Shown here one piece after another: positions 1 through 11,955 of a stretch of DNA of 64,000 nucleotides. The DNA is from Ambrosia x helenae (taxonomy: Eukaryota; Streptophyta; Magnoliopsida; Asterales; Asteraceae). The stretch is taken from assembly GCA_030844895.1 (NCBI GenBank), contig CM061233.1, positions 89,737,563 through 89,801,562 of the forward strand, written 5' to 3'. The notes under the pieces were generated by a model that ran no database searches, had not been told where the DNA came from, and saw only the letters and a list, made by a program, of their open reading frames with translations. A program made the position numbers and the translations under genes. The first letter of the stretch is position 1. Each line of letters begins with the position of its first letter.

Positions 1-515
1 CTCATAGAGTTGCACCTCTCTGAGGACATGGTCCAAGAAAGGAGTTCGTGGAGAAATAGGATTAAAGTAAGTGACTTCTAGGATTTGACACTTAGGTAGC
101 ATAACCGGGTATTATGAGGCCTTACCTATAGGTTTTCTAAACATATTTTGATTCATGTGTCTATTTATCCTGTTTTCTTAAGTAGTGTGAAACTTACATG
201 TGGTTGTAGTCGCGTTTACATGTTTGTATGATGTTCATTGTATTATATTTTTATGCACTATCTTACTAGCTTATTACTGCACTTGGCCCGCTAGCCGATA
301 GCGATATATCCCTGTGGTACTTGTCTCGTTACTCCTATGCCTGCCTGTTTTCTGTTCTCTCTTTCTGAGCCGGGGGTCTCTCTGGAAGCAGCCTCTCTAT
401 CCGTTTGGGTAGAGGAAAGGTGTGCCTACATCTCACCCTCCCCTGACCCTACCAATAGTCTATACTATTCGTGGGATATACTGGGTATGATTGATTGATT
501 GATTGATTGATTGAT
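1..515 (+). mobile_element. 3' end of an RTE-like LINE
   Basis: Frame 1 from base 1 encodes a short tail ending at a TAG at 79-81. It contains an acidic-basic W-R-x-R-I stretch like the C-terminal end of plant LINE reverse transcriptases. The block at about 367-480 (GGGGGTCTC, then a purine-rich 'agaggaaaggtgtgcctaca' stretch and a short inverted repeat) is the typical 3' untranslated region of plant RTE-type LINEs. The element closes with a (TTGA)n tail at about 488-513. It sits in the intron upstream of the first visible COQ6 exon. The family call is from recall of the 3' sequence; the 5' end is outside the window. Confidence 0.6.
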
Positions 516-605
516 ATATTCTATTGCTTTTGAATCTACAATTTTAATTAACTTGTGAAGGCTCTGTTGTTAATGCAAGTTTGTCTATATACTCTTTGGT
601 TGCAG

Positions 606-3550
606 CAAGCATGCCGTTGACAAAACACTTGTCCGTTGCCATCATTGACAGCAATCCTGCTTTATCAAATGGACCCGTCATCAAGAAAGATGATCCCCCT
701 GATCCAAGGGTTAGTACGGTCACACCTGCAACCATTTCTCTCTTTAAAGGTATCAAGTCCAATAAGCTTGTCAATTTATGTTCTATGCTAAAAGATGCTA
801 TCATTTTTAGCATTTTTATCGCCATACGAGGCCATGTATTTACCATTGTAAGGGGGCAGACTCATATTTACATTTTTACATATTCGGGTGACAACTGTTA
901 TTGTTCATTTTTTTAGTGTTTTTAAAACAAAGTAATATTGTGTGGCTTAGGGGCTTAAGACTTTAGAGTGCATCGATCACAAGAAGAGTAACTAAATATA
1001 TATTCTAGACTTCTAGCCACTATAGAGTGCATGTAGATTTTTCTACCGTTTCTTCATAAATAATAATTGGATTTTCCATTCTCTAGGTGTTGGTGCTTGG
1101 GAATATGTAGAGCAACACCGGCATGCCTATTTTGACAAAATGCAGGTAATTTTTATCACTGCAATGCTTGGATCCGTGTAGTTGTGGAAGTTATCTTTTT
1201 GTGCTTTACAGCTTCATGATTTAAAAATCGGAATATTGTAGACTGGCATCATAAACCGGCCATGTCCCAAGGATACCGTAAAATGCATATTGTACGATAT
1301 CATAATTATTGTCTTGTAGAGTTGTAGTTATAAATCTCACCAGAACGAAAATATATCTTCCTTGTGTTTGTATAAAGATCGTTCTTATGCTGAAAAGCTC
1401 ACGATTATCCGTTTATTAGGTATGGGATTACACTGGTTTTGGATACACAAGGTACAATGCAAGAGATGCTGACAAAGATGTTCTAGGGTAAGACCATTGT
1501 TGATTGTTTAACAAAAAATTTTTTAGCAATATCTAATTATCTTTTTCCGGTATTTCAACTCAGTTGTGTTGTGGAGAATAAGGTGCAACATAAATCATTA
1601 CTGTCATGTTTACAGGTCAGTAAATTGTGTATCAGTCACATCTTCCATTATTTCAACATCAGATAGTTTTCTTTATACATAAAGGTGGCAAAAGTGTGTT
1701 TTTGGATGGCAGTGTGGGTTAAAACAACATTTTTTTTTTGTACGGGTCAAAATGTGTTGTGTGGGGTACTAAAAGAAATTTGTCCCGTATTTTATGTTTT
1801 TGTTATAATAACTAATGTGTTGAGAAAGAATACCAAAACTTATTTTCATGCAATAACAATATCGTTCTTTTGACTAATAGGATCCAGGAATTTGTTTGTA
1901 TACGTAACAGATACGCTTTCGGCCTGTTTGACCTGTTTATTTTTTGGCTAGTAATTTTCTGTCTATTAATCCATTAGACCTGTTAGAGATAAAACATGAC
2001 TATTTTACCGATGGAAATTTAAACTGAACAGAACAAAGATTTCAACAGTACAATCTATCCTACAAGATTGTCATCACTTTCACTTCCGACCCGTTCAGTA
2101 TCGTCAGCAGGAGCCTCAGTATCAAGCACATCACCAAAAAATCTTGCAAATTTAGCAAAGCTGGATTTAAGTGATGGCACAAACCTGTATGCTAAGTTGG
2201 TGGTATGTTTTGATACCTTAAAAAAAAACTATTATTTTATGCTAATAAAACACGTCTCGACAAAATAATATCTTATTAATGTATTTAGGTTGGAGCTGAT
2301 GGTTCCAAGTCCCATGTTAGGGAGTTAGCCGGAATCAAAACCACTGGTTGGAATTACTCTCAGAGTGCGGTTATCTGCACAGTTGAACACACTACAGAAA
2401 ACTTTTGTGCGTGGCAACGGTTTTTGCCAGCCGGACCAATTGCGCTTTTACCTATAGGTGACAACTTTAGCAACATTGTCTGGACCATGTCTCCTAAGGA
2501 TGCATCAAATCATAAAATAATGAACGAGGTTGACTTCGTGAAAGCTATAAACGACGCTCTTGATTCTGGATACGGTCCTCGTCCTGAATCACGGGTATTT
2601 GGTGGTGATGTACTTTCTTCCTTTTTTAAACCAAACGTGACATCATCGGTTCACGAAAGGTTCGAACCACCACCAAAAGTGGTGAAACTAGCTTCAGACA
2701 GGATGGCTTTCCCGCTCTCTTTGATGCATGCAAATCAGTATGCGTCAAAACGTGTGGTTTTAATCGGCGATGCCGCTCACACTGTTCATCCATTGGCTGG
2801 TCAAGGAGTCAACATGGGGTATGGAGATGTATCTTCACTTTCAAATGTTATTGCTGATGGTGTTGCAGTGGGATCTGATATCGGTGAGGTATGTAAATAA
2901 AAGCACTAGACGGGTTGAATAACTATTCAAAAGATATTCGGGTCGAAATGGGTAGTATAGAATGGGTCAGACAATCCCACAAACACATTTCTTTGGCAAT
3001 GTTTTCTGTTTTTGCAAACATGCGTGTAAACAAGCTGAACCGGTCCCGAGCTTGCCTAAGCGGTTTTCAATCTCGAGGGTGGCTCGGGCTCCACTTGTTT
3101 ATTGCTTGTTAACAATCTATTTAAATACATATATAATTATTTTTGAATATATTATACTCTCAATTTTTATACGTAACATATTATAAAATTATTCAGTTCC
3201 TTTTTATTGTAAATGTGTATATAACAATTATCATTATGTAAATATATATTTAAAATATTAAATAAAAAATTAACAAATGGGCCGTAACTCCAATCAAGCT
3301 CGATATGTGAAGCTCAGGATCAAGTTCGTTTATTAAATGAGCTCCAATATAAGCAAGAGCTCGCGCTCAAGCTTGTTTAAGCTTGCCTCGTTTTGTGCTT
3401 TTAGTGTGCCCAGTGGCGAAGCTTGACCCGAAGGTTCGGGGGGTCGGAAGTCACTAGTTTCGGGGGGTCGAAACCCTATTTTTCCAAAATTTTCTATACG
3501 AATACTATATAGTCGAAACTTCTGCACGAAAATTCAAGGGGGTCGGCCGC

Positions 3551-3582
<32 letters not shown>

Positions 3583-3861
3583 AAAGCTTCGCCAGTGAGT
3601 GTGCCAATCTCAAGTAGTAGCTCTAATTGCAAATAATCTATGCAGGTAACTTTGCTGAGGAAATATGAAGCAGATAGGAAAACAGCGAATATAGCGATGA
3701 TGGCAGTTCTAGATGGTTTCCAGAAGGCATATTCAGTTGATTTTGGACCAATTAACATATTACGAGCTGCTGCGTTTAATGGTGCAAATGTTTTCGCGCC
3801 ATTGAAGAAGAACATCATCTCTTATGCATCAGGAGAGCTTAGACTGCCATTTTTGTCATAA
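606..3861 (+). CDS. COQ6: COQ6, ubiquinone biosynthesis flavin monooxygenase (5' exon missing)
   Basis: Seven exons join in phase: 606-749, 1087-1145, 1420-1487, 1564-1615, 2032-2202, 2289-2888 and 3646-3861 (stop TAA 3859-3861), about 436 codons. The first visible exon begins in phase 1 after TTGCAG, so the N-terminus with the targeting peptide and the dinucleotide-binding GxGxxG lies upstream of base 1. Family signatures present: DPRVSTVTPATISLF, the VGADGSKS-type FAD motif at the start of exon 2289, and the GDAAHTVHPLAGQG flavin-binding motif at about 2766-2807. COQ6 is a class A flavin monooxygenase that hydroxylates the ubiquinone precursor ring (C5) in the mitochondrial CoQ complex. Introns hold a LINE end and a hAT MITE (3411-3597). 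No lesion is seen in the exons. It is convergent with ABC1K3 downstream. Confidence 0.93.
3411..3597. mobile_element. hAT-type MITE with 30-nt poly(C), in COQ6 intron
   Basis: Terminal inverted repeats cagtggcgaagctt and aagcttcgccagtg are flanked by an exact 8-bp target duplication, agtgtgcc (3403-3410 and 3598-3605), which fits the hAT superfamily. The interior carries GGGGGGTCG stretches and an uninterrupted run of 30 C at 3550-3579. A relative is at 5181-5363. Confidence 0.85.
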
Positions 3862-4632
3862 AGTAAGTAGTTTTTTCTTATATTGGAATAAATGTATCAT
3901 ATGTTACAAAAGCTTAAAGTCCCTTTTGTGCTAAAAAGAATATTTTGCGATGTTTTGAAGCTGTGCAATAGCAAATATGAAGTGTTGGTTCACTGTGGTT
4001 CAAACTATGGGTGTCAATTGTGACGTGTTGATGAGTTGAATTGTTCAACCCTTATTTATATTTCTGTCAAACACATAACTCTAATTCGCACATGCTTCAA
4101 CTCGTATATAAACTGAAACGAATTGTTGAGTTGTAATCAAGTTGTAAACGGGTTAATCTTTGGCTAAACCTCAGCTTGAGTACTTATGCCCTGTGAAAGT
4201 AGTGTTACCTAAACGGAAAAAATGGATAACAATAATACTAATAAATTAGTAAAATAACATAAGTTATTGCAACCCTCCAACTGAAACGTTCCAATTCCGT
4301 CACTGCATGCCTCCCCATCTCAGCCCTTCCTTTCCTCACAAAACCTCAGGCTTGGCGTCTGTGGGGTCGATGGGTCTAAAGCCTTGGTTTATTTGCTACA
4401 CATAAGAGCCACTGCCCCTGCTTGTTTTATTGGTGTGTTGATTAGTGCCAAGAGAAATTAATAGCCAGGTTGACAATATTTTTAGGATGATGTACTGTGT
4501 CCATAAAGACTACATGCAAATGAGCCATTTGGGTGGGCCTTTGTTCCTGCGGGGCCCGCATCATCGCTCCTCATGTCCGAGTCTTCATTCCTTTACATCA
4601 TCAGGCCTTACATAACTCGCTAAAACTGTCAT
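3862..4632. other. COQ6 3' flank, no gene seen
   Basis: AT-rich sequence with the presumed COQ6 3' UTR at its left. It includes degenerate 'gttgagttgtaatc / gaattgttgag' runs at 4030-4160 that resemble decayed MITE subterminal repeats. No open frame or RNA gene could be supported. Confidence 0.4.
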
Positions 4633-4880
4633 GTGGCTTCAAATAAACTGATTACAGATAATATCAAAATGTATCCTAAATTAAGAACACCATAACTCGA
4701 AAAAATAATCGGCTTAGCACTTCAAGTCACTTTGTTTGATAAATCAGGCATAAGGGGGAGAAGCTCTTAAATGATCCAATTAATGTCCAAACTATGTACC
4801 GAAAACATTACAGTAAAAGTAAATTGAAGGAAACTTCTAATGCTCGGTGGAACTTTCATGTGTTGGCTTGATCTCCTTAA
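4633..4880 (-). pseudogene. decayed second copy of the ABC1K3 3' exon
   Basis: This stretch aligns by eye, base for base with small gaps, to 6655-6900, which is the last ABC1K3 exon plus the adjoining intron. Shared anchors on the + strand include 'aaaatgtatcc', 'cggctta(c/g)cacttca(g/a)gt', 'agaagctct', 'cagaaaaca' / 'cgaaaacat' and 'aaggaaacttc'. The reading frame is destroyed by indels. It lies about 1.9 kb beyond the real stop codon in the same orientation, so it is best read as the remnant of a tandem duplication of the gene end. It is not functional. Confidence 0.8.
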
Positions 4881-5180
4881 CCTTAGCTCAAAAATAACTG
4901 CATAGCTCCACCAGCCATCTTGATACAACCTATCTTGATACGACCTGGAGCCCGACTCAAGAAAGATTTAAGCTTACATGCTGCTCAAACTCACTTTAGT
5001 TATAACAATAAATAAAGGATTTTAAAAATGTAGTATTGAACTTACCAATAATTCATTATATTCATGTAAAACCCAACTAATTAGATTTATACATTTAAAT
5101 TTAAATAAATCTATATAAAAGAAATTGCTCATTTAAATTTATATTCATTTAATTATTTGGACTACCATCTTTCTCTCGTG

Positions 5181-5363
5181 CATTGGCGCAGGATATAGGG
5201 GTAGGGGGTCGCCCTACCCCCCCTAATTTTTGCTCGGAAGAATTTCTGATTATATAGTATCCGTATATAATCGTTTTGGTATATGCAGTTTTGACCCTTT
5301 CGTTTAAAAAAAAATAGTTATATACTTCCAACCCCTGGCCCGAATTCTCAAGCTTCGCCACTG
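5181..5363. mobile_element. hAT-type MITE, relative of 3411-3597
   Basis: The right end (agcttcgccactg) matches the terminal repeat of the COQ6-intron MITE; the left end (cattggcgcagg) is diverged. It is flanked by an 8-bp near-perfect duplication, ctctcgtg (5173-5180) and ctcttgtg (5364-5371). The interior has the same G/C-run character (tagggggtcgccctacccc). Confidence 0.7.
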
Positions 5364-5981
5364 CTCTTGTGAAATTATAAAGGAAAAAGATGAAGATAGA
5401 AAAAAAAAATACTACTATAAGTCAGCAATTCTTAACCTCCTCTTAGGTATCGCACTCGGCAACTCGCTGCTCACAACCCTCTGCCAAAGTTTTTAAAAAC
5501 ATTTCTACATAAGACCAAGGAGCACAACCAAAATTTTTGACCCGAAGTGTTGCTTCAGAGCATCTCATGAGTCACGCCTCCACAAGTGGAGCGTCTCAGA
5601 GCCACCTCAGACCGGTTTATATAATTGCTTTGCAGCGGGCTCTGAGACTGCTTCATGTAAATGCCTCGCCTCACAGCCTTTTCCATGCTGCCACAATCAC
5701 TTCATGTTTTTTTACACAAAGAAGTCGATGATCCATCATTAAGGTTACCCCCTTAAGTATATGCATTAACAACTGAAGGGATAGGGAGCCTAATCCAAGG
5801 GGAAAAGACGTCCTATCCCCATAAATAGAATTACCCGTGCCTGACTCTGGCATTAGCGCGCGACCAACATAACATGTGGTGCAGCGCGCGACCTCACCTG
5901 CTGATAAACAACGGTCAACACCTGATAAGCGCGTGCAGCCACGCGCGGTATCTTCCCTTATCACTTTTGGTACGAGGTACG

Positions 5982-6108
5982 GAAGATAACAAAGGGAAGA
6001 TTCACAAGGATCTCTGACAGGGTACGCACAAAGGAAAAGATGACAGGTGGCAAGAGTGGTCCAACCACCACTGAAGATAACAAAGGGAAGATTCACAAGG
6101 ATCTCTGA
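5982..6108. repeat. perfect 36-bp direct repeat
   Basis: The 36 bases at 5982-6017 (beginning gaagataacaaaggg, ending ggatctctga) recur exactly at 6073-6108, separated by 55 bases. Exact identity beside otherwise decayed sequence points to a recent local duplication. Confidence 0.85.
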
Positions 6109-6216
6109 TAACCACCGTGATACCTATTGTTTCTTCAACAACCATACTAACATTCGAATGTTTAATTGAGTTGTTAGCCAATGTTAGAAGCCGATATACA
6201 CTTTTACCCCTTTCTA

Positions 6217-6251
6217 TTAGCACCATATATTATTATTATATATGGTGCTAA
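6217..6251. repeat. perfect 14-bp hairpin
   Basis: The arms ttagcaccatatat (6217-6230) and atatatggtgctaa (6238-6251) are exact reverse complements around a 7-nt loop. It may be the core of a miniature inverted-repeat element; no target duplication was found. Confidence 0.6.
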
Positions 6252-6690
6252 TACTTTCTTCCTAAATAAATAACAATACAACCCTTCTTATATTCAATTA
6301 CACGTAACAGATACAGAGCTATGAGCTCAATAAGCTCAAAGATATTAATAAGAAACGGTGGTCAGTTGCACAAACTCGATTCAAGTCAAATTGGAGCTTA
6401 AATAACTCGATAAAACTCATGTTCAAAGGGTTTATAAAGTTCGATAAATGTACATAAGCTCAAAATTCAACTCGTTATATGTTTCGGATTTTTTTTTTTT
6501 TTTTTATTATTACTGTTTCTTTTCCAATTATACATGTTTATGTCTGCCGAGTTGATTGTCCTATACAACTGAAAGTTTGATTGTCCGACCATCGGGTGTC
6601 AACTTACAGAAGTTCACAAACAATTCCTATGGGTATATGCACAATTGAGCGGCTCGTTGCGGCTTCAAAATAACAATGGGCTACCAATAG

Positions 6691-9600
6691 TTACAAAAAT
6701 GTATCCCGGATCAAGCGTGCCAGAACCCGAGAAGACAACCGGCTTACCACTTCAGGTAGCACCGTAGCTGATAGACCGGGCAAAACGGGAAGAAGCTCTC
6801 GAATGACCCGATTCACATCCAAACCCTGTACAGAAAACATCTGGGTCAGGATAAATTTAAGGAAACTTCAGTACTCATGGTGGTAAAACACAGTTCTTTC
6901 ATTACCTGATCTGGTGATCGGGGTCGTGAATCTTGAGCGGTTAAAAATTCAACAATCTTTTGAACATTGTTTAGTATAACTTTGTCCTCTTCAGTTATGT
7001 AAGGAATTAACCCTGCGGGTCTGATGGCTCCAAAGGAAGGAACCATGCTGAAGACCGGGGTAGGATTTTGGATACCGAGTAGTGCCATAACTTGGACCAA
7101 CTGTTCTCTAGTGATCGCGTCAATGCCTTTCACAATCTGTTTATAAAAGTATATAATATGTTAAAAAGATTTATAATTTGTGTCTCACAACTAAGATATT
7201 TACATCATTACTGATCATAATGTTAATACCTCATCTAAGAGAAACTCTCTGAAGAAATTTCCTTTGTCAGATAGAAGAAATGCTAAGGCGGCTCTTGTTT
7301 CAACTGGCGATTCTTGAGAACCGCCTGATAAACGGGGAATGAAATGTTAGTCTGAGTTTGAATAACACCGAGTCCAGCCATGTCACCATTTAAATCCTCC
7401 CCACCACCACTTTTGGCGGCGGTTATGAAGCTCTCAAAAGCTTGCATCACATCTATAAATCTTTCAGCATCAAAGACACCAGACTTTCCGTATACTGTGT
7501 AACGTAAAGCACTCCTTAAACGTGGAGACTCGTCAGTGAGTAACCTCTGATGTCAGACAACAGAAAAGAAAATGTCAACTTTATGAAGACAGATTCATTC
7601 AAAGGTTGTCATGAATAAGGTGATATGTGAGAAATAAGGCAAAATAATAATAATAATGTCAGAATTTAGAGTGTTTAACTTTAGTGTTCACTTAAATACT
7701 ACTTTTTTATATGTGGGGATCAACCTGAATACTTATGAATGGACTGATTTGGAACGTGGCCTATTTTCAAACGGGTCAAATAAAAAGAAATTAACTAAAA
7801 AGAGAATGCATCAAATGAGTCAAACAAACATATGGTCAAAGTGTATTTCTAATGAAAGAATAGTGTGTATATAATCATAATTAATATGCTAACTACTCAT
7901 AATCTTTTCTTAGGATGGAAGAAAGTGTTTGTTGGTCAACCCATCCCAGTCTCGCCCATAGTAAAAATACCCATTTGCCTCTACTTATTTCAGGTATCTC
8001 TCAATTACAACTTGTCAAAATGTCATAATACACTATTGTTTTCCTCTACGTATGGTATTAGGGGAAACATCATAATACAACAATATAACTTTGATCGCGG
8101 TTTGTTTGGTAATTATAAGTTTTTTATTAACGGCTGCTAGGGCAGTACAGATTATTTCCCCTCTGTAGCTGGTAATTAAATAACCAGAACAGTATATTGC
8201 TATTTAATGACATTTTCCCTATAGTTTTTAAGGCATTTGTCCTATAGGCTACAGTATTAAGTTTCAGCTACACTTATCAGGACCAATTATGCATATATTA
8301 AATTATGAAGCCAGCCTAAAATTTCAGTATAGATACCTGCGCAATATATGGATATGCTTCATCTACAATAGCAAATTCTGGATCCCCTACTAAAGCAATA
8401 CCCTCGAGAACTCCAATTGCTCTGATTATAAGAGCAAAATACGGAGGAATGCGGAATGGATAGTCAAATGTTATTTGTGCCAAATCACTCGCCAACTCTT
8501 GAAAATTAATATTTTTTGCACCTCCACCTTCAAGGGCCTGGTCAAAAACTTTGGCTAATACAGGCAATATTGGATCCAAATTTACACCCTCTGGAATGAA
8601 ACCAAGTTTCACAAAATCTTTAACAATAGCATCATAGTCTCTATGAATAAGATGAGCGATAGCTTCAATCATCCCATACTTTTGATCATCCGTCAATTTC
8701 GTTACCAGACCTGGATTATTCAAGCATTTAGCACTTCTAATAGCTGGAATTAACTCAGCAAATAAAGATGATGTAATTATTACCAAAATCAAGGATAGCA
8801 AGCTTCCCATCTGGAGTACGAATCATATTTCCAGGATGTGGGTCAGCATGAAAGAAACCTGTATCAAGCAACTACATTCACAAATGACAAATGGGTCAGA
8901 AACCATTATCAAATGGAAGCTTTGTAAAAAAAATATGTTTGACGCAAAAATTTCATGTTTGATCATTTATTTAAAACTGAAGTCATTGATTCCAACATTG
9001 ACCAGTTCCCAAACATCACTTTTTGTCGAATTACTAACAAAAATTTTACCTGCTTTAGGTAGCATATGACTCCAACATTGACCAGTTCCCCAACATCACT
9101 TTCTGTACTTTGTGAAAGCTTTTCACCATCTACCCATTGTGTGGTAAGAACTTTCCTTGATGTATATTTAGTGTATGTCTTAGGTATGACAACCTGGAAT
9201 ACCAGAACTTATTAAAATATGTAAAAGAAATCTTAAAATAAATATAAAATTAAGATGGTAACATTAATTCATTTATTTAATTAGAGAGCAAAAATTACTT
9301 GTGGCAGATCCTTCTTCATCATTTCTGCAAAATATGTTCCATTTTCACCCTCGTTAATATAGTCAAGCTCCTCAAAGAAACGGGCAGCCCATTCATCTAC
9401 CAACCCAACAACATCCAAAGATATCTGGAAATGAAATGAACAATACCATAAACCGCTTGTTTGTCCACAAAAGATCAGAAGCACTAAATATACAGATAGG
9501 AAAAACAGGATACGGAACTGCATTTTAAGTTTTTAACTAGCATTACCTGAGGAAAGCGTCGAAGAGCCAAACCCAAGTTCCTTATGACGAACAAATCTAT

Positions 9601-11955
9601 GGTTACTGTTTCAAGCACAAAAGGCCGTTGTACCTTAACAGCAACCAAATCCCCATTTTCCTTTAGCCGACCCTTATATACCTGCCCAAGTGAGGCTGAA
9701 ACAATTTCACAAACCATGTTTATTAATAACTTACACCATCATGGAAAAAGCTATATTCCAAATAACATAATAAACAGGAAAAAAAAAAAGAAGGAAACAA
9801 AATAAGTATTCACCCTCTACCAGAAAATAAAAGGGGCTAGTGACAACATCATATATTAAAAGTATATGGAAATGAGTAGGTAGTAATAAAGTCACCTGCT
9901 GCTATTGGGGAAGTTGTGAGTTCTGAATAGATGTTGTACCATGGCTCTCCGAGTTCCTCTTCAATACATGCCATGGCTATGTCATCTGGAAATGATGGAA
10001 CCTTCAACAATAATGAAACAAAAGTTCAGAAATGACACTTTGAACAGAAATGCAGTACATGAAGGCATACAGGCAGTATAAACTTGGGAATGTCAAAGAT
10101 TCATGTTTTCAATTATTAGCAAAACCTTGCTGCATATACAGATGATGAGATAAATCTGGTTTTACCTTATCACAAAGCTTTTGCAGCTCAGTCATTGCAG
10201 CAGGCGACAATATATCAGGCCGAATGCTCAATGCTTGCCCAAGTTTAATATATGCTGGACCCAAAGACGTAACAATTTCCCTCAACTCAATTGCCCGGGC
10301 AACTTCATTCTGCACAGATATAAGAATCGGATGAGCACCACCTCAAACTTCAAAAAGTAATAAAGATCAAACCAAAAACAAATGTGCAGATAAATCAAAC
10401 CATCACTTACCTCTTTAACCTTCTTATTGATTACATCCCAAGCAAGACGTGAAAGAAATCCACCTGCTACAGACGTCAATTGCAGGATACGAGTGGCAAC
10501 AGCTCGTGGTCTTTTACCCCAATATGCAGAGATACTAGCGGGATCATACACCAGAGGCAATAATTCGCTACTTTCATCGGTCTAACGAAGTACACAACAT
10601 TATAACGAATTAAAACCCCAAACTATTCATTTAAGAACATACATTCGCAAATTAAACATTTTTATAGAATCCAAATTTAACAAGGACCTGATCCAATAGT
10701 TAGCACACTCTTACAAAGACCAGCTATACAGACGAAAACAAGGCAGAAAAGACGCAAACATAAAAAGGGCATAACTTGGACCACGAGTGGAATTTCAAGT
10801 CCCAATCGATATTCAAACGAACATAAAATTCTCGCTAACTCCCACAATATTATTAGATCAAGAAAACTACTCAAAAACTTGAACTTAAAATCTAGGATCC
10901 CCAATACATCGTATTTATAACCTAACCTAACACATTGAGGTTAACTAGGATTGCTAATTAAATATTATTCAAGGACATGATAATTACAACTAATTATTAA
11001 ATCATAAACACATTCAATAACTTATAATTATTCACTCCTCAATTTGCCTAACTTAGCCTTGCATGCCAAGTCGACTTTAATCCAAAATTCCCAACAGAAT
11101 TACAGGGCCCATAAGCAGTGGACGGAAATTTGACCCAGCTGTTAACCCGAATTTCATTAATTATGACTCCGACCGAAGACTTTCCCTAAACTTTGTAGTC
11201 TAAAGGTGTAAATCTAAATCACTTGTTGCCATAATCAATCCCCCATTTTTAATTTCTAGAATGTAGCAATACCTGACCCAAATTTTGACTATAGAGTACC
11301 TAATGTAATGCTGTTGTTTTTTTATACTAATATTTTTTATGTTTGATTAAAACCAACAAGTTTTACAAGTGAGCGGCTGGTAAACGGGCTACAAGTTGCG
11401 CCGCTATCCCCTTTTGATGCAGTAAAAGTAATATACCGATGCTTAAAATTATAAAAAAAAAAAAAAAAAAAAAGATCAGAGTGATAATATTATTATGTAC
11501 CTCAACAAGACGCATAACAACATCATCAGCAGCAAACTGAGAATCACTCAAATTCTGACCTCTAAGCCCCTTCATAAGCGTTGCCAACTCCTCATTCTCC
11601 TCCATCTGTGCCCTCACTCTTTTAATCTCTGCAGAAACCGTCTCCATTCTCTACAAAAACAATTCAAAACCTAAATATCTGTTCACAGGCTTAGCAAATA
11701 ATTAAAATTCAAAAGCTAAGTAAACCGTACCGTCGATGCGCCGTTAATTGACGATCCATTAACAGAACCGTTATTAACAGATCGTGACGGTTTTGTCTCG
11801 GTTGTTTTCGGTTTCGGTTCGGTTGCGATGGCACGTGTCAGTCTGTTCCGACGGTTTACCCTAACAGTGCTTGGAAATGACCGGCGAACGGCGGTGAAAC
11901 CGGTGCGGGTGTCGGGTATGATTCTACAGCAGTTGAGCTGAGAAGATGCTTCCAT
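6691..11955 (-). CDS. ABC1K3: ABC1K3, plastid ABC1-like atypical kinase (possible frameshift)
   Basis: Thirteen exons (complement): 11731-11955, 11501-11650, 10411-10581, 10166-10309, 9896-10001, 9547-9695, 9299-9424, 9050-9193, 8784-8871, 8337-8710, 7230-7546, 6906-7136 and 6691-6825; about 786 codons. All have GT-AG borders and matching phases. The N-terminus is Ser/Thr/Arg-rich and basic, like a plastid transit peptide. ABC1 signatures: KxGQ (K204-Q207, KLGQ), Ala-rich loop AAASLGQ (about 264-270), VAVK lysine (K286), HADPHPGN loop (D415, N420) and DFG (D433-G435). The C-terminus (ELLPVLP..., RLIRDTFL) matches the plant ABC1K3 end. ABC1K3 acts in plastoglobules on plastoquinone and tocopherol metabolism. 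Exon 11 changes frame near 7335-7365 (see findings), so the copy is either miscalled by one base, spliced unusually, or newly broken. The start is the first ATG of a frame preceded by CT-rich leader. Confidence 0.93.
8991..9107. repeat. duplicated fragment of ABC1K3 exon 8
   Basis: The + strand block 'tccaacattgaccagttccc' to 'acatcacttt' in exon 8 (9071-9107) is repeated with few changes at 8991-9027, inside the adjoining intron, 80 bases away. It is too short to make an alternative exon with proper borders. Confidence 0.75.
11363..11428 (-). pseudogene. C-terminal tail of an RT-like element protein
   Basis: On the minus strand this encodes HQKGIAAQLVARLPAAHL followed by a stop. It is the same C-terminal tail seen in decayed form at about 17040-17085 (AIQKGVAA-LVARLPAI). 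The fragment is severely 5'-truncated, sits in ABC1K3 intron 2 region beside a poly(A) tract (11453-11473 on +), and lies in the same orientation as the host gene. Confidence 0.6.

Larger units (their letters stand above)
5364..6690. other. intergenic, possible LTR-like debris
   Basis: No gene is seen. The stretch at 5800-6110 has a TATA-like 'ccccataaatag' (about 5818-5829) followed by GC-rich 'gcgcgcgacc' repeats, resembling an old LTR, but no termini could be fixed. A degenerate GAGCTC-rich stretch at 6310-6480 resembles hAT MITE subterminal repeats. A poly(T) run sits near 6490-6506. Confidence 0.35.

Noticed and set aside
544..846. 100-codon frame on the minus strand opposite COQ6
   Set aside because: It overlaps the first visible COQ6 exon in antisense and has no recognised domain; the sense strand matches COQ6 with correct splice sites.
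5770..6110. Solo LTR between COQ6 and ABC1K3
   Set aside because: TATA-like and GC-rich parts fit, but neither TG...CA ends nor a 5-bp duplication were found.
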